A stretch of DNA of 64,000 bases from Pseudomonas fluorescens (GCF_001307275.1 NZ_CP012831.1:6254501-6318500), one strand, 5' to 3'. Shown: positions 36,014-45,800, counted from the first letter of the stretch. Numbers and translations: made by a program. The notes: generated from the sequence alone by a model not told the origin.

Positions 36014-36799
36014 ATGAAAAGCAACGAGAATTCCTGGGTGCTCATCACGGGCGCTTCAAGCGGCTTTGGCGAGGAGTTCGCCCGGCAATACGCAGCGCAG
36101 GGAAAATCCCTCGTTCTGGTAGCCCGCAGGCTGGACAAACTGGAAGCACTGTCAAAAGAACTGCGTGAGCGTTTCGGCACCGAGGTGATCAACGAACAAG
36201 TCGACCTGTCTTCGATTCCTGCAGTCATCGAACTGCACAAGCGGCTGGTTCAACGAGGTATTGCGGTCGATGTGCTCATCAACAACGCCGGCCATGGATT
36301 GCAGGGCCCGTTCCTGGACCACGCCATTGACCAATCCCTGGCCATGATCAATCTGGATATCGCCAGCCTGACCACCATGACTCGCCTCTTTGCCCAGGAC
36401 ATGCGCATCCGCCGCCGCGGCCACATTTTGCAGGTCGCCAGCTTGCTTTCCTATCAAGGCGTGAAAAATTTCGCGGTCTATTCAGCGGCCAAGGCCTACG
36501 TGCTGCGCTTCTCCGAAGCACTGCACCAGGAACTCAAGGGCGACGGTGTCGTCGTGACCGCGCTGTGCCCAGGCATGTCGGATACCGGATTTGCGCAGAG
36601 CGCCAACCAGACCCTCACGCCAGCGCTGAAAATGGTGATGATGCAACCTGAGCCAGTGGTTCGCGCAGGCATCCGCGCCCTGCAAGCCGGGCGCATGAGT
36701 GTGGTACCCGGCTTCGGCAACAAGGCGCTCACGGTGCTGACCTGGGCCACGCCCCGCCGATTTCACCAGCGTCTCATGGCGAATGTCATGGGGGCATGA
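36014..36799 (+). CDS. Short-chain dehydrogenase/reductase (SDR, DltE-like)
   Basis: A 261-residue SDR. ITGASSGFGEEFAR is the cofactor loop at residues 10-23, NNAGHG follows at about 91-96, and the catalytic Ser is in QVASLLSYQGVKNFAVYSAAKAY with the Tyr and Lys in YSAAK. The second half, with PEPVVRAGIRALQAGRMSVVPGFGNK, is typical of COG0300-type SDRs that act on acyl or lipid-like substrates, such as ketoacyl or long-chain alcohols. ATG 36014 is used (GGAG nine bases upstream); the frame stays open to 35945 but runs through the REP element. It may be read with the outer-membrane factor gene and converges with the FadL-like gene. Confidence 0.85.
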   Translation: MKSNENSWVLITGASSGFGEEFARQYAAQGKSLVLVARRLDKLEALSKELRERFGTEVINEQVDLSSIPAVIELHKRLVQRGIAVDVLINNAGHGLQGPFLDHAIDQSLAMINLDIASLTTMTRLFAQDMRIRRRGHILQVASLLSYQGVKNFAVYSAAKAYVLRFSEALHQELKGDGVVVTALCPGMSDTGFAQSANQTLTPALKMVMMQPEPVVRAGIRALQAGRMSVVPGFGNKALTVLTWATPRRFHQRLMANVMGA

Positions 36800-36816
36800 A
36801 TCGATGCGGCGAAGGA

Positions 36817-36839
36817 CCGGGAGCTGCAAGGGCTCCCGG
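36817..36839. terminator. Hairpin between convergent SDR and FadL-like genes
   Basis: CCGGGAGC and GCTCCCGG pair perfectly over 8 bases with a 7-base loop. It lies in the 56-base gap between the convergent stops and could terminate both transcripts, but no T-run follows on either strand. Confidence 0.5.
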
Positions 36840-36855
36840 CACACGCCCTATTGCG

Positions 36856-38127
36856 TTAGAAGCGATAGCTGACTGAAGTACCAAAACCGCTGGCACTGTT
36901 CCGGTATTTGGAACTGTATGCGCCACGGGTCGACGAGGTTTCGTTGATGCGCACGCTCTCTTCCTGCAAGTAAGAGTAAGCCACGTCGATCGTCACCTCT
37001 TCCACTGGCGTCCAGCCGGCACCGAAGCTGAGTACCGTGCGGTCGCCGGTTGGTATCCGAGGCCCACGGTTGGTGTTGTTGGCGGGCGACTGGTCGACCG
37101 ACAAGCCCGCGCGCAGGACCCATTGATCGTTGAGCTTATACGCGGCACCGATGGCATGGGCCCAGGTGTCATGCCAGTTCTGTTCTTCGCTGACGGTGCT
37201 CAACGCGCCGCTCAGCAGCGCAGGCAGGCCGGAGTTCTCGATGGTCAACTCCTTGAAGCGGCTCCAGCGCGTCCAGGTACTTCCCAGGTACATCGTCCAG
37301 TCGTCATTGAGCTGATGAGTGAGCGAGATGTCCACGGACTCCGGAGTATCCACGTCCAACGACGCGTCATAGCTGCGGCCACTTACCCCCAACACGCTGA
37401 AAATGCCGCCGGTGAGCTTGGACTTGGCGTCCAGGTGGTAACTGACCTTGGAGTGGTAAGTCAGCCCCAGGCGAGTCTGGTCCGTTGCCTGCACCAGGAT
37501 GCCGGCGTTGAAGCCGAGCGCCGTATCGTCGCCATTGCTCTTGAGCTTGCCATCGTTACTGCCGGGGCTGAGGGGATTGGGCACCATCCCGGAGATCTCA
37601 CCGCTGATACGGTTGATGGTCGGACCAAACCCGATCGACACCTTGTCGTTGAAGGCATAGCTGACGGTAGGCTGGAAGGTCAGCGTCGTCACTTCGCTTT
37701 TGTTGCCGTAATAACGCCCGGCAAAGTCGCTGCCGTAATCGGTGATCAAACCAAATGGCACATAAAAACCAACGCCGACAGCCCAATGCTCATCCACCGG
37801 CTTGACGTAGTAACCCATCGGCACCGTGGTGGTCGGCACCATGTCACCGTCCTCTCGGCCACCGAAAGTGCTGCGAGTCTGGCTGATATCGCTCTGGGTA
37901 AACAGCGTCGCAGCGCCCAGGCTGACCTGCTCTTTTTTCAAGCGAGACATGCCCGCCGGGTTGCCGAAGACAGTACTGGCATCTTCAGCGGAAGAGGACC
38001 GCCCGGCAAAACCCGAGCCCATCCCACTGATGCTTTGTTCGTTCAGCGCAAAGCCGCTGGCAAATACTTGGGACGTTGCAAGCGCAACGGCGAGACTCAT
38101 GGGGGTCTTGAGCAAGATTCTTTTCAT
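36856..38127 (-). CDS. FadL-like outer-membrane transport protein
   Basis: A 423-residue beta-barrel protein of the OMPP1/FadL/TodX family. A signal peptide (MSLAVALATSQVFA) is followed by the conserved FALNEQSISGMGSGFAGRSSSAEDASTVFGNPAGMSRL opening, which forms the hatch. The C-terminus ends YRF, as in outer-membrane barrels. These porins import fatty acids and other hydrophobic compounds. It starts 52 bases after the thioesterase-like gene, so the two are likely one transcript under operator copy 3. An uptake porin placed under the same operators as an efflux pump is notable. The substrate is not shown. Confidence 0.9.
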   Translation of the reverse strand: MKRILLKTPMSLAVALATSQVFASGFALNEQSISGMGSGFAGRSSSAEDASTVFGNPAGMSRLKKEQVSLGAATLFTQSDISQTRSTFGGREDGDMVPTTTVPMGYYVKPVDEHWAVGVGFYVPFGLITDYGSDFAGRYYGNKSEVTTLTFQPTVSYAFNDKVSIGFGPTINRISGEISGMVPNPLSPGSNDGKLKSNGDDTALGFNAGILVQATDQTRLGLTYHSKVSYHLDAKSKLTGGIFSVLGVSGRSYDASLDVDTPESVDISLTHQLNDDWTMYLGSTWTRWSRFKELTIENSGLPALLSGALSTVSEEQNWHDTWAHAIGAAYKLNDQWVLRAGLSVDQSPANNTNRGPRIPTGDRTVLSFGAGWTPVEEVTIDVAYSYLQEESVRINETSSTRGAYSSKYRNSASGFGTSVSYRF

Positions 38128-38179
38128 TATTAGGACTCTAGGAACAATTGCTGGGGGGATGGAACGGTTTGTTTTTCTA

Positions 38180-38959
38180 TTAGGTAAAAATCGCCACGGT
38201 CTGGCGCGCCCAAAGCACTCGCCGACCGCTTTCGTCCCAGATTTCCATATCTTGCAAGGAGTAGCCCTCCGAAGCCTGCTGGCTGAAGGCGCTGATGAGA
38301 AACCACTCGCCGGCCACGGCGGGCTGCGGCAGATCGATTGTCCAGGAAGCCGAGCTGATGGCTGCCGGCTCTGTGAAGCAAGTCATCGCGGCCGGCGGCA
38401 GACTGTCAGCGAGGGCGATCAACGCCACCGCTGGGTCCACTCCCTGGGCATCCAGGTGACGAACCCACATCAGTAACTCGGGATTTGTAGCCCCGGACAC
38501 CGGCAGTGACCCACCTGCGGGACGCATTTCGAAGTTGAAGGCGCAGGCAGGCGCAATGGTGCTGTCCAGCGCCAGCGTGGTGTACCGCGACGCCTCCTCC
38601 ACCAACGGACATCCCCACGCCTCATGGGTAATCCTGCTGGCTCGTGGTTGAGCGAACAGCAAGGTCGTGCGCAACGCCAGCTCATCGCCCGACTTGCAGT
38701 CGACAGACACAGAAGTCACGGATCGCCCTTCGCGCAACACGCTTGTATCGAATGTCTGGGCTTGCGTGACCGGACCTATGAATGACACCTGCGCAGACTT
38801 GAACGGAGGAAAGCCCTGTGGACGTTCGCGCAGAACCGCCTCCAACGACAGCGCCGCCGAAAGCCCTCCGAAGATCGTGCGACCCTGCTGCCAATTGGCC
38901 GGAGCAACGAACGGTACGCTCGGATCGAACTGCGCCAGCACCTGAGCAAAACTGGTCAT
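38180..38959 (-). CDS. Acyl-CoA thioesterase, TesB-like (double hotdog)
   Basis: A 259-residue protein matching the two-hotdog thioesterase family: NWQQGRTIFGGLSAALSLEAVLR and a second half with AMTCFTEPAAISSASWTIDLP and WDESGRRVLWARQTVAIF, both as in TesB-type 4HBT_3 members. It is likely to cleave fatty acyl-CoA (or acyl-ACP) to free acid and coenzyme. GGAGGA lies nine bases before ATG 38959. It is the first gene before the FadL-like porin, and operator copy 3 lies 86 bases before its start with a TTGACA element in the operator spacer. The chain length it prefers cannot be told. Confidence 0.85.
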   Translation of the reverse strand: MTSFAQVLAQFDPSVPFVAPANWQQGRTIFGGLSAALSLEAVLRERPQGFPPFKSAQVSFIGPVTQAQTFDTSVLREGRSVTSVSVDCKSGDELALRTTLLFAQPRASRITHEAWGCPLVEEASRYTTLALDSTIAPACAFNFEMRPAGGSLPVSGATNPELLMWVRHLDAQGVDPAVALIALADSLPPAAMTCFTEPAAISSASWTIDLPQPAVAGEWFLISAFSQQASEGYSLQDMEIWDESGRRVLWARQTVAIFT

Positions 38960-39044
38960 TTAGACGTCCTCCGACGGCCTGAACGTGAACCCGCAGAAGC
39001 CTCGCAAGAGGAATCACTTGGAGGTCGACGCCATACTTATTCAT

Positions 39045-39068
39045 GTGACCATTTGTGTCAATAGTCAC
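39045..39068. promoter_or_regulatory. Operator copy 3 (GTGACCA-N10-TAGTCAC)
   Basis: Same architecture as the other copies, with one arm change (TAGTCAC). Read on the minus strand its spacer begins with TTGACA, exactly as in copy 1, so the -35 of the thioesterase promoter lies inside the operator. This shared layout supports a common repressor. Confidence 0.78.
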
Positions 39069-39160
39069 TCAACAGACAAAAAAAGACCACTCGGTCAGGT
39101 ACAACCCGAATGCAAGGAAGACGTTTTCGAAGCGGGACGGCTGCTCGGCGCAGCCGTGGC

Positions 39161-39781
39161 TCAGGGCATCAGGCTACGCAGGATGAGGTTGGCGGTGAGC
39201 GTCGGCGCCACCTCGACATGATCGAGGCTGTACTGCAGCAATAGAGGATTGACGAAAGGCCGAAGGGTCAGGTGTATCGCTTCAACGGTTTCATCCAAGG
39301 GTGTCTTGCGTTCGAATTCACCGCTTTCGCGCCCTTCCCGTACGACCTGCACCACGAACTGCTTGATCCGTGCGTCATACACCTGGGAGCTGGGCCAGCG
39401 CTCCGACGCGGAGAATGCGGCAATGTCGTAGAGCTTGCGATCATTGAAGAACAGGTCGATTCCCGTGGTAATCAGGGTCTTGACCAGGCGACGAAAGCGC
39501 TCGGTCGAAGAGAGTCCTTCCTCGCTGATGGCCTCCTCCACGGCCGCAACGATCTTCGCAAGACAGCTGGAACAGATGGCCTCGCCAATCGCCTGCTTGG
39601 AATCGAAGAACTTGTAGATGTAGGCCTTGGAAAAGCCAATGGCCTTGGCCAGGTCAGACACGGTGGTCTTGGCGTAGCCGTATTGACTGAAATGCTCGTT
39701 GGCCGCCGCGACAATCTGGTCGCGAATGTCATGATCGGCTGGGCCGCGAGTGCTGGGCGAAGGTGCTGTTGGCTGATTCAT
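39161..39781 (-). CDS. TetR-family transcriptional repressor
   Basis: A 206-residue regulator. The N-terminal helix-turn-helix at about residues 22-68 has TVSDLAKAIGFSKAYIYKFF, with FSKAYIYKFF as the recognition helix. The remaining helices make the ligand-binding domain. TetR proteins usually repress the adjacent genes until a small ligand binds. Operator copy 4 covers the -10 element of its own promoter (CTGACG-N17-TATATT on the minus strand), so it is probably autoregulated. The matching copies at the RND, outer-membrane factor and thioesterase promoters make it the likely master of this regulon. The ligand is unknown; a fatty acid or hydrophobic compound would fit. Confidence 0.88.
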   Translation of the reverse strand: MNQPTAPSPSTRGPADHDIRDQIVAAANEHFSQYGYAKTTVSDLAKAIGFSKAYIYKFFDSKQAIGEAICSSCLAKIVAAVEEAISEEGLSSTERFRRLVKTLITTGIDLFFNDRKLYDIAAFSASERWPSSQVYDARIKQFVVQVVREGRESGEFERKTPLDETVEAIHLTLRPFVNPLLLQYSLDHVEVAPTLTANLILRSLMP

Positions 39782-39819
39782 GGAAGCAGCTTACGCATCC
39801 CTGCGAGGGATGACAACTT

Positions 39820-39843
39820 GTGACCACCAATGAATATAGTCAC
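39820..39843. promoter_or_regulatory. Operator copy 4 (GTGACCA-N10-TAGTCAC)
   Basis: Located 38 bases before the TetR start. The arms extend to 9 bases (TTGTGACCA/TAGTCACAA). It overlaps TATATT, the probable -10 of the TetR gene on the minus strand, as expected for autorepression. Confidence 0.8.
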
Positions 39844-39909
39844 AAAACAACCGTCCGTCAGTTACCCGCGCCTTGCTCCCTCGCCACAAGGGCTCCCGAT
39901 TTATCCGCA

Positions 39910-40335
39910 TCATTTGGCAAAAAGCTGGCTCATATCCTTGAATGCCTTGAATTCAAGGGCATTGCCACACGGATCGAACAGGAACATCGTGGCTTGCTCG
40001 CCAACCTGCCCTTTGAAGCGGACGTAGGGTTCAATCACAAACTCCGTACCGAAAGATCTCAGTCGTTCAGCCAGTGCCTCCCACGCCTCCCAAGCCAGAA
40101 CAACGCCAAAGTGCGGGACCGGCACATCGTGCCCGTCCACCGGATTGCTCTGGGCGCTTTCCTGGGAAGCGGTCTTGGGTTGCTCATGAATCACCAGTTG
40201 GTGCCCGTAGAAATTGAAATCGACCCACTGGCTGCTGGAACGGCCTTCTTCCAGGCCAAACACTTCACCGTAGAAAGTACGGGCGGCGGCAAGATCGTAG
40301 ACCGGAATCGCCAGGTGGAACGGAGAAAGGCTCAT
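39910..40335 (-). CDS. VOC (glyoxalase/bleomycin-resistance) family protein
   Basis: A 141-residue single-domain protein with two VOC beta-alpha-beta-beta-beta modules. The opening FHLAIPVYDLAAARTFYGEVFG and the later MFLFDPCGNALEFK include the usual metal-ligand His and Glu positions. The family spans glyoxalases, dioxygenases and resistance proteins, so no reaction is assigned. ATG 40335 has AGAGGA before it. The frame is open to 40488, but the extra segment is low in conservation. It lies upstream of the TetR gene and shares no operator with it. Confidence 0.8.
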   Translation of the reverse strand: MSLSPFHLAIPVYDLAAARTFYGEVFGLEEGRSSSQWVDFNFYGHQLVIHEQPKTASQESAQSNPVDGHDVPVPHFGVVLAWEAWEALAERLRSFGTEFVIEPYVRFKGQVGEQATMFLFDPCGNALEFKAFKDMSQLFAK

Positions 40336-40706
40336 CGAGAATCCTCTTAACGTGTGAGGTTGGGCCATCGTAGCGCCGCGCTTGCAGCAAGAAAACCCTA
40401 CAGTCCGTGTCCAACCGATGCCGGGAACGGACGGGACTTTCGCGGCAGGATCTTGCACCGGAGGTCCGCCGTGCAGGTACACATCCAAATTAACCGCTTG
40501 CGCCGAGTAAATGATCTATACCTTCAGAAGCACAGTCGGGCCAAGGCAGCGGCACTGACGTGATGGGATGGAACGGTTCTGGCGAATCCTGTTGAATCGC
40601 TGCATCATGCGCCGCCCCCTATAAAGAAGCTGGCCTGTAGACGTTGTTCCCGGCCGCCCTTACGCCGGGATTGGCGCACCACTTTCAATGCCTGAAGTAT
40701 CCGTCC
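40336..40706 (+). other. Intergenic region between the VOC gene and the binding-protein gene
   Basis: 371 bases with no gene I can support. It holds the divergent promoters of the flanking genes, but I do not see convincing -35 and -10 elements or a strong hairpin. No RNA gene is apparent. Confidence 0.4.
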
Positions 40707-41471
40707 ATGAGCCCGACCACACGCGTTTTGAACGCCTCAACCAAAGCGCTTTACCGGCTTTGTCTGTTACTGCCACTGCTGGCTACCCATGAGGCGAGCG
40801 CTGAACCTCCGGTCATTGAACTGCACATTCCTGACGCACCACCGCTGACCTTCGTCAACGACCCCAGGGGCCACGGCATCGTGGGCGATGTCGCCGTGGC
40901 GGCCATGACCAGGGCCGGGTACACCGTAAAGGTCCATGTGCTTCCCTGGGCCCGGGCACAAAAGCATGTCAGCGAAGAACATGACCACTTGATCACCCCC
41001 CTGTCGCGCATCCCCACTCGTGAGGATCGCTTCACCTGGATCGCCTCGATCATGCCCATGGAGCGCGCCTTTTTCAGCCTCGAGCGGCGGGTGAGCAGCT
41101 TCGCCCAAGCGAAAGAAACCTACCGCAAGATCGGCGTCGGCCTGGGCAGCGCACAGGAAGATATCCTGCGCACCGAAGGCTTCAGCGATGAACAAATCTA
41201 TCCGTTGGCCATCGGCGACAATCCCGCCCAGATGCTGTTGATGGGGCGCATCGATGCCTGGTTCAACGGGGTGCCGGAGAGTCGTTACATCTGGCCGAAG
41301 GTGTCCAAGCGCAAACTGCTCATGAGTTCGGTTGGCAGCAACGCCGACCTTTACCTGGCCTGCTCCAGGCAATGCTCACCGGAAATGGTCGAGCATTTGC
41401 GCGACGCGGTTGAAGCGCTTCGCGCGGATGGGACCGTCAAGCGTGTCCATGACCTTTATTTGCCGCAGTAG
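40707..41471 (+). CDS. Periplasmic substrate-binding-like protein (SBP_bac_3 type)
   Basis: A 254-residue secreted protein. The start at ATG 40707 gives a signal peptide (ALYRLCLLLPLLATHEASA). The mature part matches the type 3 binding-protein fold seen in small orphan members of Pseudomonas: DAPPLTFVND, VAVAAMTRAGYTVKVHVLPWARAQKHV, and RIDAWFNGVPESRYIW. Such proteins bind amino-acid-like ligands for ABC uptake or for sensing. No permease or ATPase genes are adjacent, so it may act alone or with partners elsewhere. It stops 145 bases before the mexE-like gene on the same strand. Confidence 0.75.
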   Translation: MSPTTRVLNASTKALYRLCLLLPLLATHEASAEPPVIELHIPDAPPLTFVNDPRGHGIVGDVAVAAMTRAGYTVKVHVLPWARAQKHVSEEHDHLITPLSRIPTREDRFTWIASIMPMERAFFSLERRVSSFAQAKETYRKIGVGLGSAQEDILRTEGFSDEQIYPLAIGDNPAQMLLMGRIDAWFNGVPESRYIWPKVSKRKLLMSSVGSNADLYLACSRQCSPEMVEHLRDAVEALRADGTVKRVHDLYLPQ

Positions 41472-41515
41472 GCTGTCGCGAGGGAAGCCGGACTAGAGCC
41501 CTCATCGATGGCTTA

Positions 41516-41532
41516 TATCATTCTGAATGATA
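41516..41532. promoter_or_regulatory. Perfect palindrome upstream of the mexEF-oprN-like operon
   Basis: TATCATTC-T-GAATGATA has 8-base perfect arms and one central base. It lies 85 bases before the adaptor start and is the clearest symmetrical element of this intergenic region. It is a good candidate operator. The binder is unknown; no regulator gene is adjacent. Confidence 0.6.
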
Positions 41533-41616
41533 GTTACCTTTGCTTCATTCGATTCGTTCCTGTGCCTTGCGCCACGCATCATCCGCCCATTCTCAATACA
41601 TTGGCGGATGCTATCC

Positions 41617-42870
41617 ATGGAACATTCACTTTCAAAACTGCGTTTTCCCCTCGCGCTGCTGGCGGTGCTGGTGATGAGCGCCTGTGGCAAGACTCCCGAC
41701 ACGGCAGCGTCCATGCCGCCGGCCAAAGTCAGTGTGGCCAAGGTGTTGGAGCAGCCCGTCAACGAATGGGATGAGTTCACCGGCCGCCTCGAGGCGCCAG
41801 AAACCGTCGAGATCCGCCCGCGGGTTTCCGGGCAGATCGACGAAGTGGCCTTCACCGAAGGCGCGCTGGTCAAGAAAGGCGACCTGTTGTTCCAGATCGA
41901 CCCACGCCCCTTCCAGGCTGAAGTCCGTCGTCTCGAAGCCCAACTGGCTCAAGCCCGCGCCACCGCGACCCGCAGCGAGAACGAAGCCCAGCGTGGCGAG
42001 CGCCTGCGCTTGAGCAACGCCATTTCCGCCGAGTTGGCGGATTCGCGCACCAGCGCCGCCCAGGAAGCCCGTGCCGCCGCCGCCGCCATCCAGGCGCAGT
42101 TGGACCTGGCGAAACTGAACCTGAGCTTTACCCGGGTCACCTCGCCCATCAGCGGTCGCGTCAGCCGGGCGGACATCACCGCCGGCAACCTGGTGACCGC
42201 CGACGTCACGCCGCTGACCAGCGTCGTGTCCACCGACAAGGTCTACGCCTACTTCGACGCCGACGAGCGTGTTTTCCTCAAGTACACCCAACTCGCCCGC
42301 CAGGGCCAGCGCGGCCAGGCCACGCCGGTCTACATGGGCCTGTCCAACGAGGACGGCAACCCGCACCTGGGCCAGATGAACTTCGTCGACAACCAGGTCA
42401 ACCCGCAGACCGGCACCATTCGTGGTCGCGCCGTGTTCGACAACAAGGACGGCGCCTACACCCCAGGCCTGTACGCCCGCCTGAAGCTGGTAGGCAGCGG
42501 CACTTACGCCGCCGTGCTGATCAACGACGAAGCCGTGGGCACCGACCTGGGCAAGAAATTCGTGCTGGTGATGGACGCCGACAACAAGCCGGCCTACCGC
42601 GCCGTCGAGTTGGGGCCGAAGATCGAAGGCCTGCGCATCGTGCGCAGCGGCCTGAGCAAAGACGACACCATCATCGTCAAGGGGCTGCAACGGGCTCGTC
42701 CGGGTGCACCGGTCACGCCTGAAACCGTGCCGATGGCCAGCGACGAAACCATTGCAGCCCTGGCACAACAACGTAAAGCGCTCGAAGCCAGCAACCTGCC
42801 CCAAGTCGCGCCATCCAAGGCAGCGTCAGGCTCGGCAGGCAAACTGGCCGCTGCGACCCCACGCGGTTAA
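41617..42870 (+). CDS. mexE: MexE-like RND periplasmic adaptor lipoprotein
   Basis: A 417-residue adaptor, close to the 414 residues of MexE. The start ATG 41617 gives MEHSLSKLRFPLALLAVLVMSAC, a lipoprotein signal with lipobox MSAC. The lipoyl half-motif VSGQIDEVAFTEGALVKKGD, the coiled coil with RLSNAISAELADSRTSAAQEARAA, and the beta-barrel segment FVDNQVNPQTGTIRGRAVF are all typical. It is the first gene of a three-gene operon with the permease 15 bases downstream. MexE-like is the best description; other MexE-class pumps such as BpeE share the same look. No mexT-like regulator is adjacent. Confidence 0.88.
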   Translation: MEHSLSKLRFPLALLAVLVMSACGKTPDTAASMPPAKVSVAKVLEQPVNEWDEFTGRLEAPETVEIRPRVSGQIDEVAFTEGALVKKGDLLFQIDPRPFQAEVRRLEAQLAQARATATRSENEAQRGERLRLSNAISAELADSRTSAAQEARAAAAAIQAQLDLAKLNLSFTRVTSPISGRVSRADITAGNLVTADVTPLTSVVSTDKVYAYFDADERVFLKYTQLARQGQRGQATPVYMGLSNEDGNPHLGQMNFVDNQVNPQTGTIRGRAVFDNKDGAYTPGLYARLKLVGSGTYAAVLINDEAVGTDLGKKFVLVMDADNKPAYRAVELGPKIEGLRIVRSGLSKDDTIIVKGLQRARPGAPVTPETVPMASDETIAALAQQRKALEASNLPQVAPSKAASGSAGKLAAATPRG

Positions 42871-42885
42871 GGGACTGAATCCAAG

Positions 42886-45800
42886 ATGAAATTTTCCCAG
42901 TTCTTCATTTCGCGGCCGATCTTCGCAGCGGTGCTTTCGCTGCTGATCCTGATCGCCGGCGCCATCTCGCTGTTCCAGCTACCGATCAGCGAATACCCGG
43001 AAGTCGTGCCGCCGACCGTGGTCGTACGCGCCAACTTCCCCGGCGCCAACCCCAAGGTCATCGGCGAAACCGTGGCCGCGCCCCTGGAACAAGCCATCAC
43101 CGGCGTCGAGAACATGCTGTACATGTCCTCGCAGTCCACCGCTGACGGCAAGATCACCTTGACCATCACCTTCGCCCTGGGCACCGACCTGGACAACGCC
43201 CAGGTGCAGGTGCAGAACCGCGTCACCCGGACCGAGCCCAAACTGCCGGAAGAAGTGACCCGGATCGGTATCACGGTGGACAAGGCATCGCCCGACCTGA
43301 CCATGGTCGTGCACTTGACCTCGCCGGACAAACGCTACGACATGCTCTACCTGTCCAACTACGCCCTGCTCAACATCAAGGATGAGCTGGCGCGCCTGGG
43401 CGGCGTAGGTGATGTGCAACTGTTCGGCATGGGTGACTACTCCCTGCGGGTCTGGCTGGATCCGAACAAGACCGCCTCGCGCAACCTGACCGCCACCGAC
43501 GTGGTCACCGCGATCCGTGAACAGAACCGCCAGGTGGCGGCCGGTGCCCTGGGGGCGCCGCCATCGCCCAATGCCCAATCCTTCCAGTTGTCGATCAATA
43601 CCCAGGGTCGCCTGGTGAATGAGGAAGAGTTCGAGAACATCATCATTCGTTCCGGCGCCAACGGCGAGATCACGCGCCTGAAGGACATCGCCCGGGTCGA
43701 GTTGGGTTCCAGCCAATACGCCCTGCGCTCGTTGCTGGACAACCAGCCGGCCGTGGCGATCCCGATCTTCCAGCGTCCGGGCTCCAACGCCATCCAGATC
43801 TCCAACGACGTTCGCGAGAAGATGGAAGAGCTGAAGAAAGGCTTCCCGGCCGGGATGGACTACAGCATCGTCTATGACCCGACGATCTTCGTCCGGGGTT
43901 CCATCGAAGCGGTGGTCCACACCCTGTTCGAAGCCCTGATTCTCGTGGTGCTGGTGGTGATCCTGTTCCTGCAGACCTGGCGCGCCTCGATCATTCCCCT
44001 GGTGGCGGTGCCGGTTTCGCTGATCGGTACGTTCGCGGTGATGCACCTGTTCGGCTTCTCGTTGAACGCCCTGTCGCTGTTCGGCCTGGTCCTGGCGATC
44101 GGTATCGTGGTGGACGACGCCATCGTGGTGGTGGAGAACGTCGAGCGAAACATCGAGCTGGGACTCACCCCCGTGGAGGCGACCAAGCGCGCCATGGGCG
44201 AAGTGACCGGCCCGATCATCGCCACCGCCCTGGTGCTGTGCGCGGTCTTCGTTCCGGCGGCGTTCATCAGTGGCCTGACCGGTCAGTTCTATAAACAGTT
44301 CGCCCTGACCATTGCCATCTCCACGGTCATCTCGGCGATCAACTCCCTGACCCTGTCGCCGGCCTTGGCCGCGGTACTGCTCAAGGGCCATGACGCGCCC
44401 AAGGACCGTTTCTCCAAATTCCTGGACAAGGTGTTCGGTGGCTGGCTGTTCCGTCCGTTCAACCGCTTCTTCGAGCGTGCCAGCCATGGCTACGTGGGCA
44501 CCGTCGCTCGGGTGATCCGCAGCAGCGGCATCGCCCTGGTGCTCTACGCCGGCCTGATGGTGCTGACGTTCTTCGGCTTCTCCACCACCCCGACCGGCTT
44601 CGTGCCCGGCCAGGACAAGCAATACCTGGTGGCCTTCGCCCAACTGCCGGACGCCTCGAGCCTGGACCGCACCGAAGACGTGATCAAGCGCATGTCCGAC
44701 CTGGCCCTCAAGCAGCCAGGCGTTGAAAGCGCCGTGGCCTTCCCCGGCCTGTCGATCAACGGTTTCACCAACAGCCCGAACGCCGGCATCGTGTTCGTGA
44801 CCCTCAAGCCCTTCGACGAGCGCAAGGACCCGAGCATGTCGGCCGGCGCCATCGCCGGTGCCTTGAACGGCAAGTACTCGGAGATCCAGGAAGCCTACAT
44901 GGCGATCTTCCCACCGCCGCCAGTACAGGGCCTGGGTACCATCGGTGGTTTCCGCCTGCAAATCGAAGACCGGGGCAACCTGGGCTACGACGAGCTGTAC
45001 AAAGAAACCATGAACATCATCACCAAGAGCCGCAGCGTGCCGGAACTGGCCGGGTTGTTCACCAGCTACACCGTGAACGTGCCCCAGGTCGATGCCGCCA
45101 TCGACCGTGAAAAAGCCAAGACCCATGGCGTGGCCGTCAGCGACATCTTCGACACCCTGCAGATCTACCTGGGTTCGTTGTATGCCAACGACTTCAACCG
45201 CTTCGGTCGCACCTACCAGGTCAACGTCCAGGCCGAGCAGCAGTTCCGTCTCGAATCGGACCAGATCGGCCAGCTCAAGGTGCGCAACAACCGTGGCGAG
45301 ATGATCCCGCTGGCGACCTTCATCAAGGTCAGCGACACCTCGGGGCCAGACCGTGTGATGCACTACAACGGCTTCATCACCGCTGAAATCAACGGTGCCG
45401 CTGCCCCGGGCTACAGTTCCGGCCAGGCTGAAAAGGCCATCGAGAAACTGCTCAAGGACGAACTGCCCAACGGCATGACGTACGAGTGGACCGACCTGAC
45501 GTACCAGCAGATCCTCTCGGGCAACACCGCACTGTTCGTGTTCCCGCTCTGCGTACTGCTGGCGTTCCTGGTGCTCGCGGCACAGTACGAAAGCTGGAGC
45601 CTGCCATTGGCGGTGATCCTGATCGTACCGATGACCCTGCTGTCGGCGATTACCGGGGTGATTCTCTCCGGTGGCGACAACAACATCTTTACCCAGATCG
45701 GCTTGATCGTACTGGTGGGACTTGCCTGCAAGAACGCGATTCTGATCGTCGAGTTCGCCAAGGATAAACAGCTCGAAGGCATGAACCCGCTGGCGGCGGT

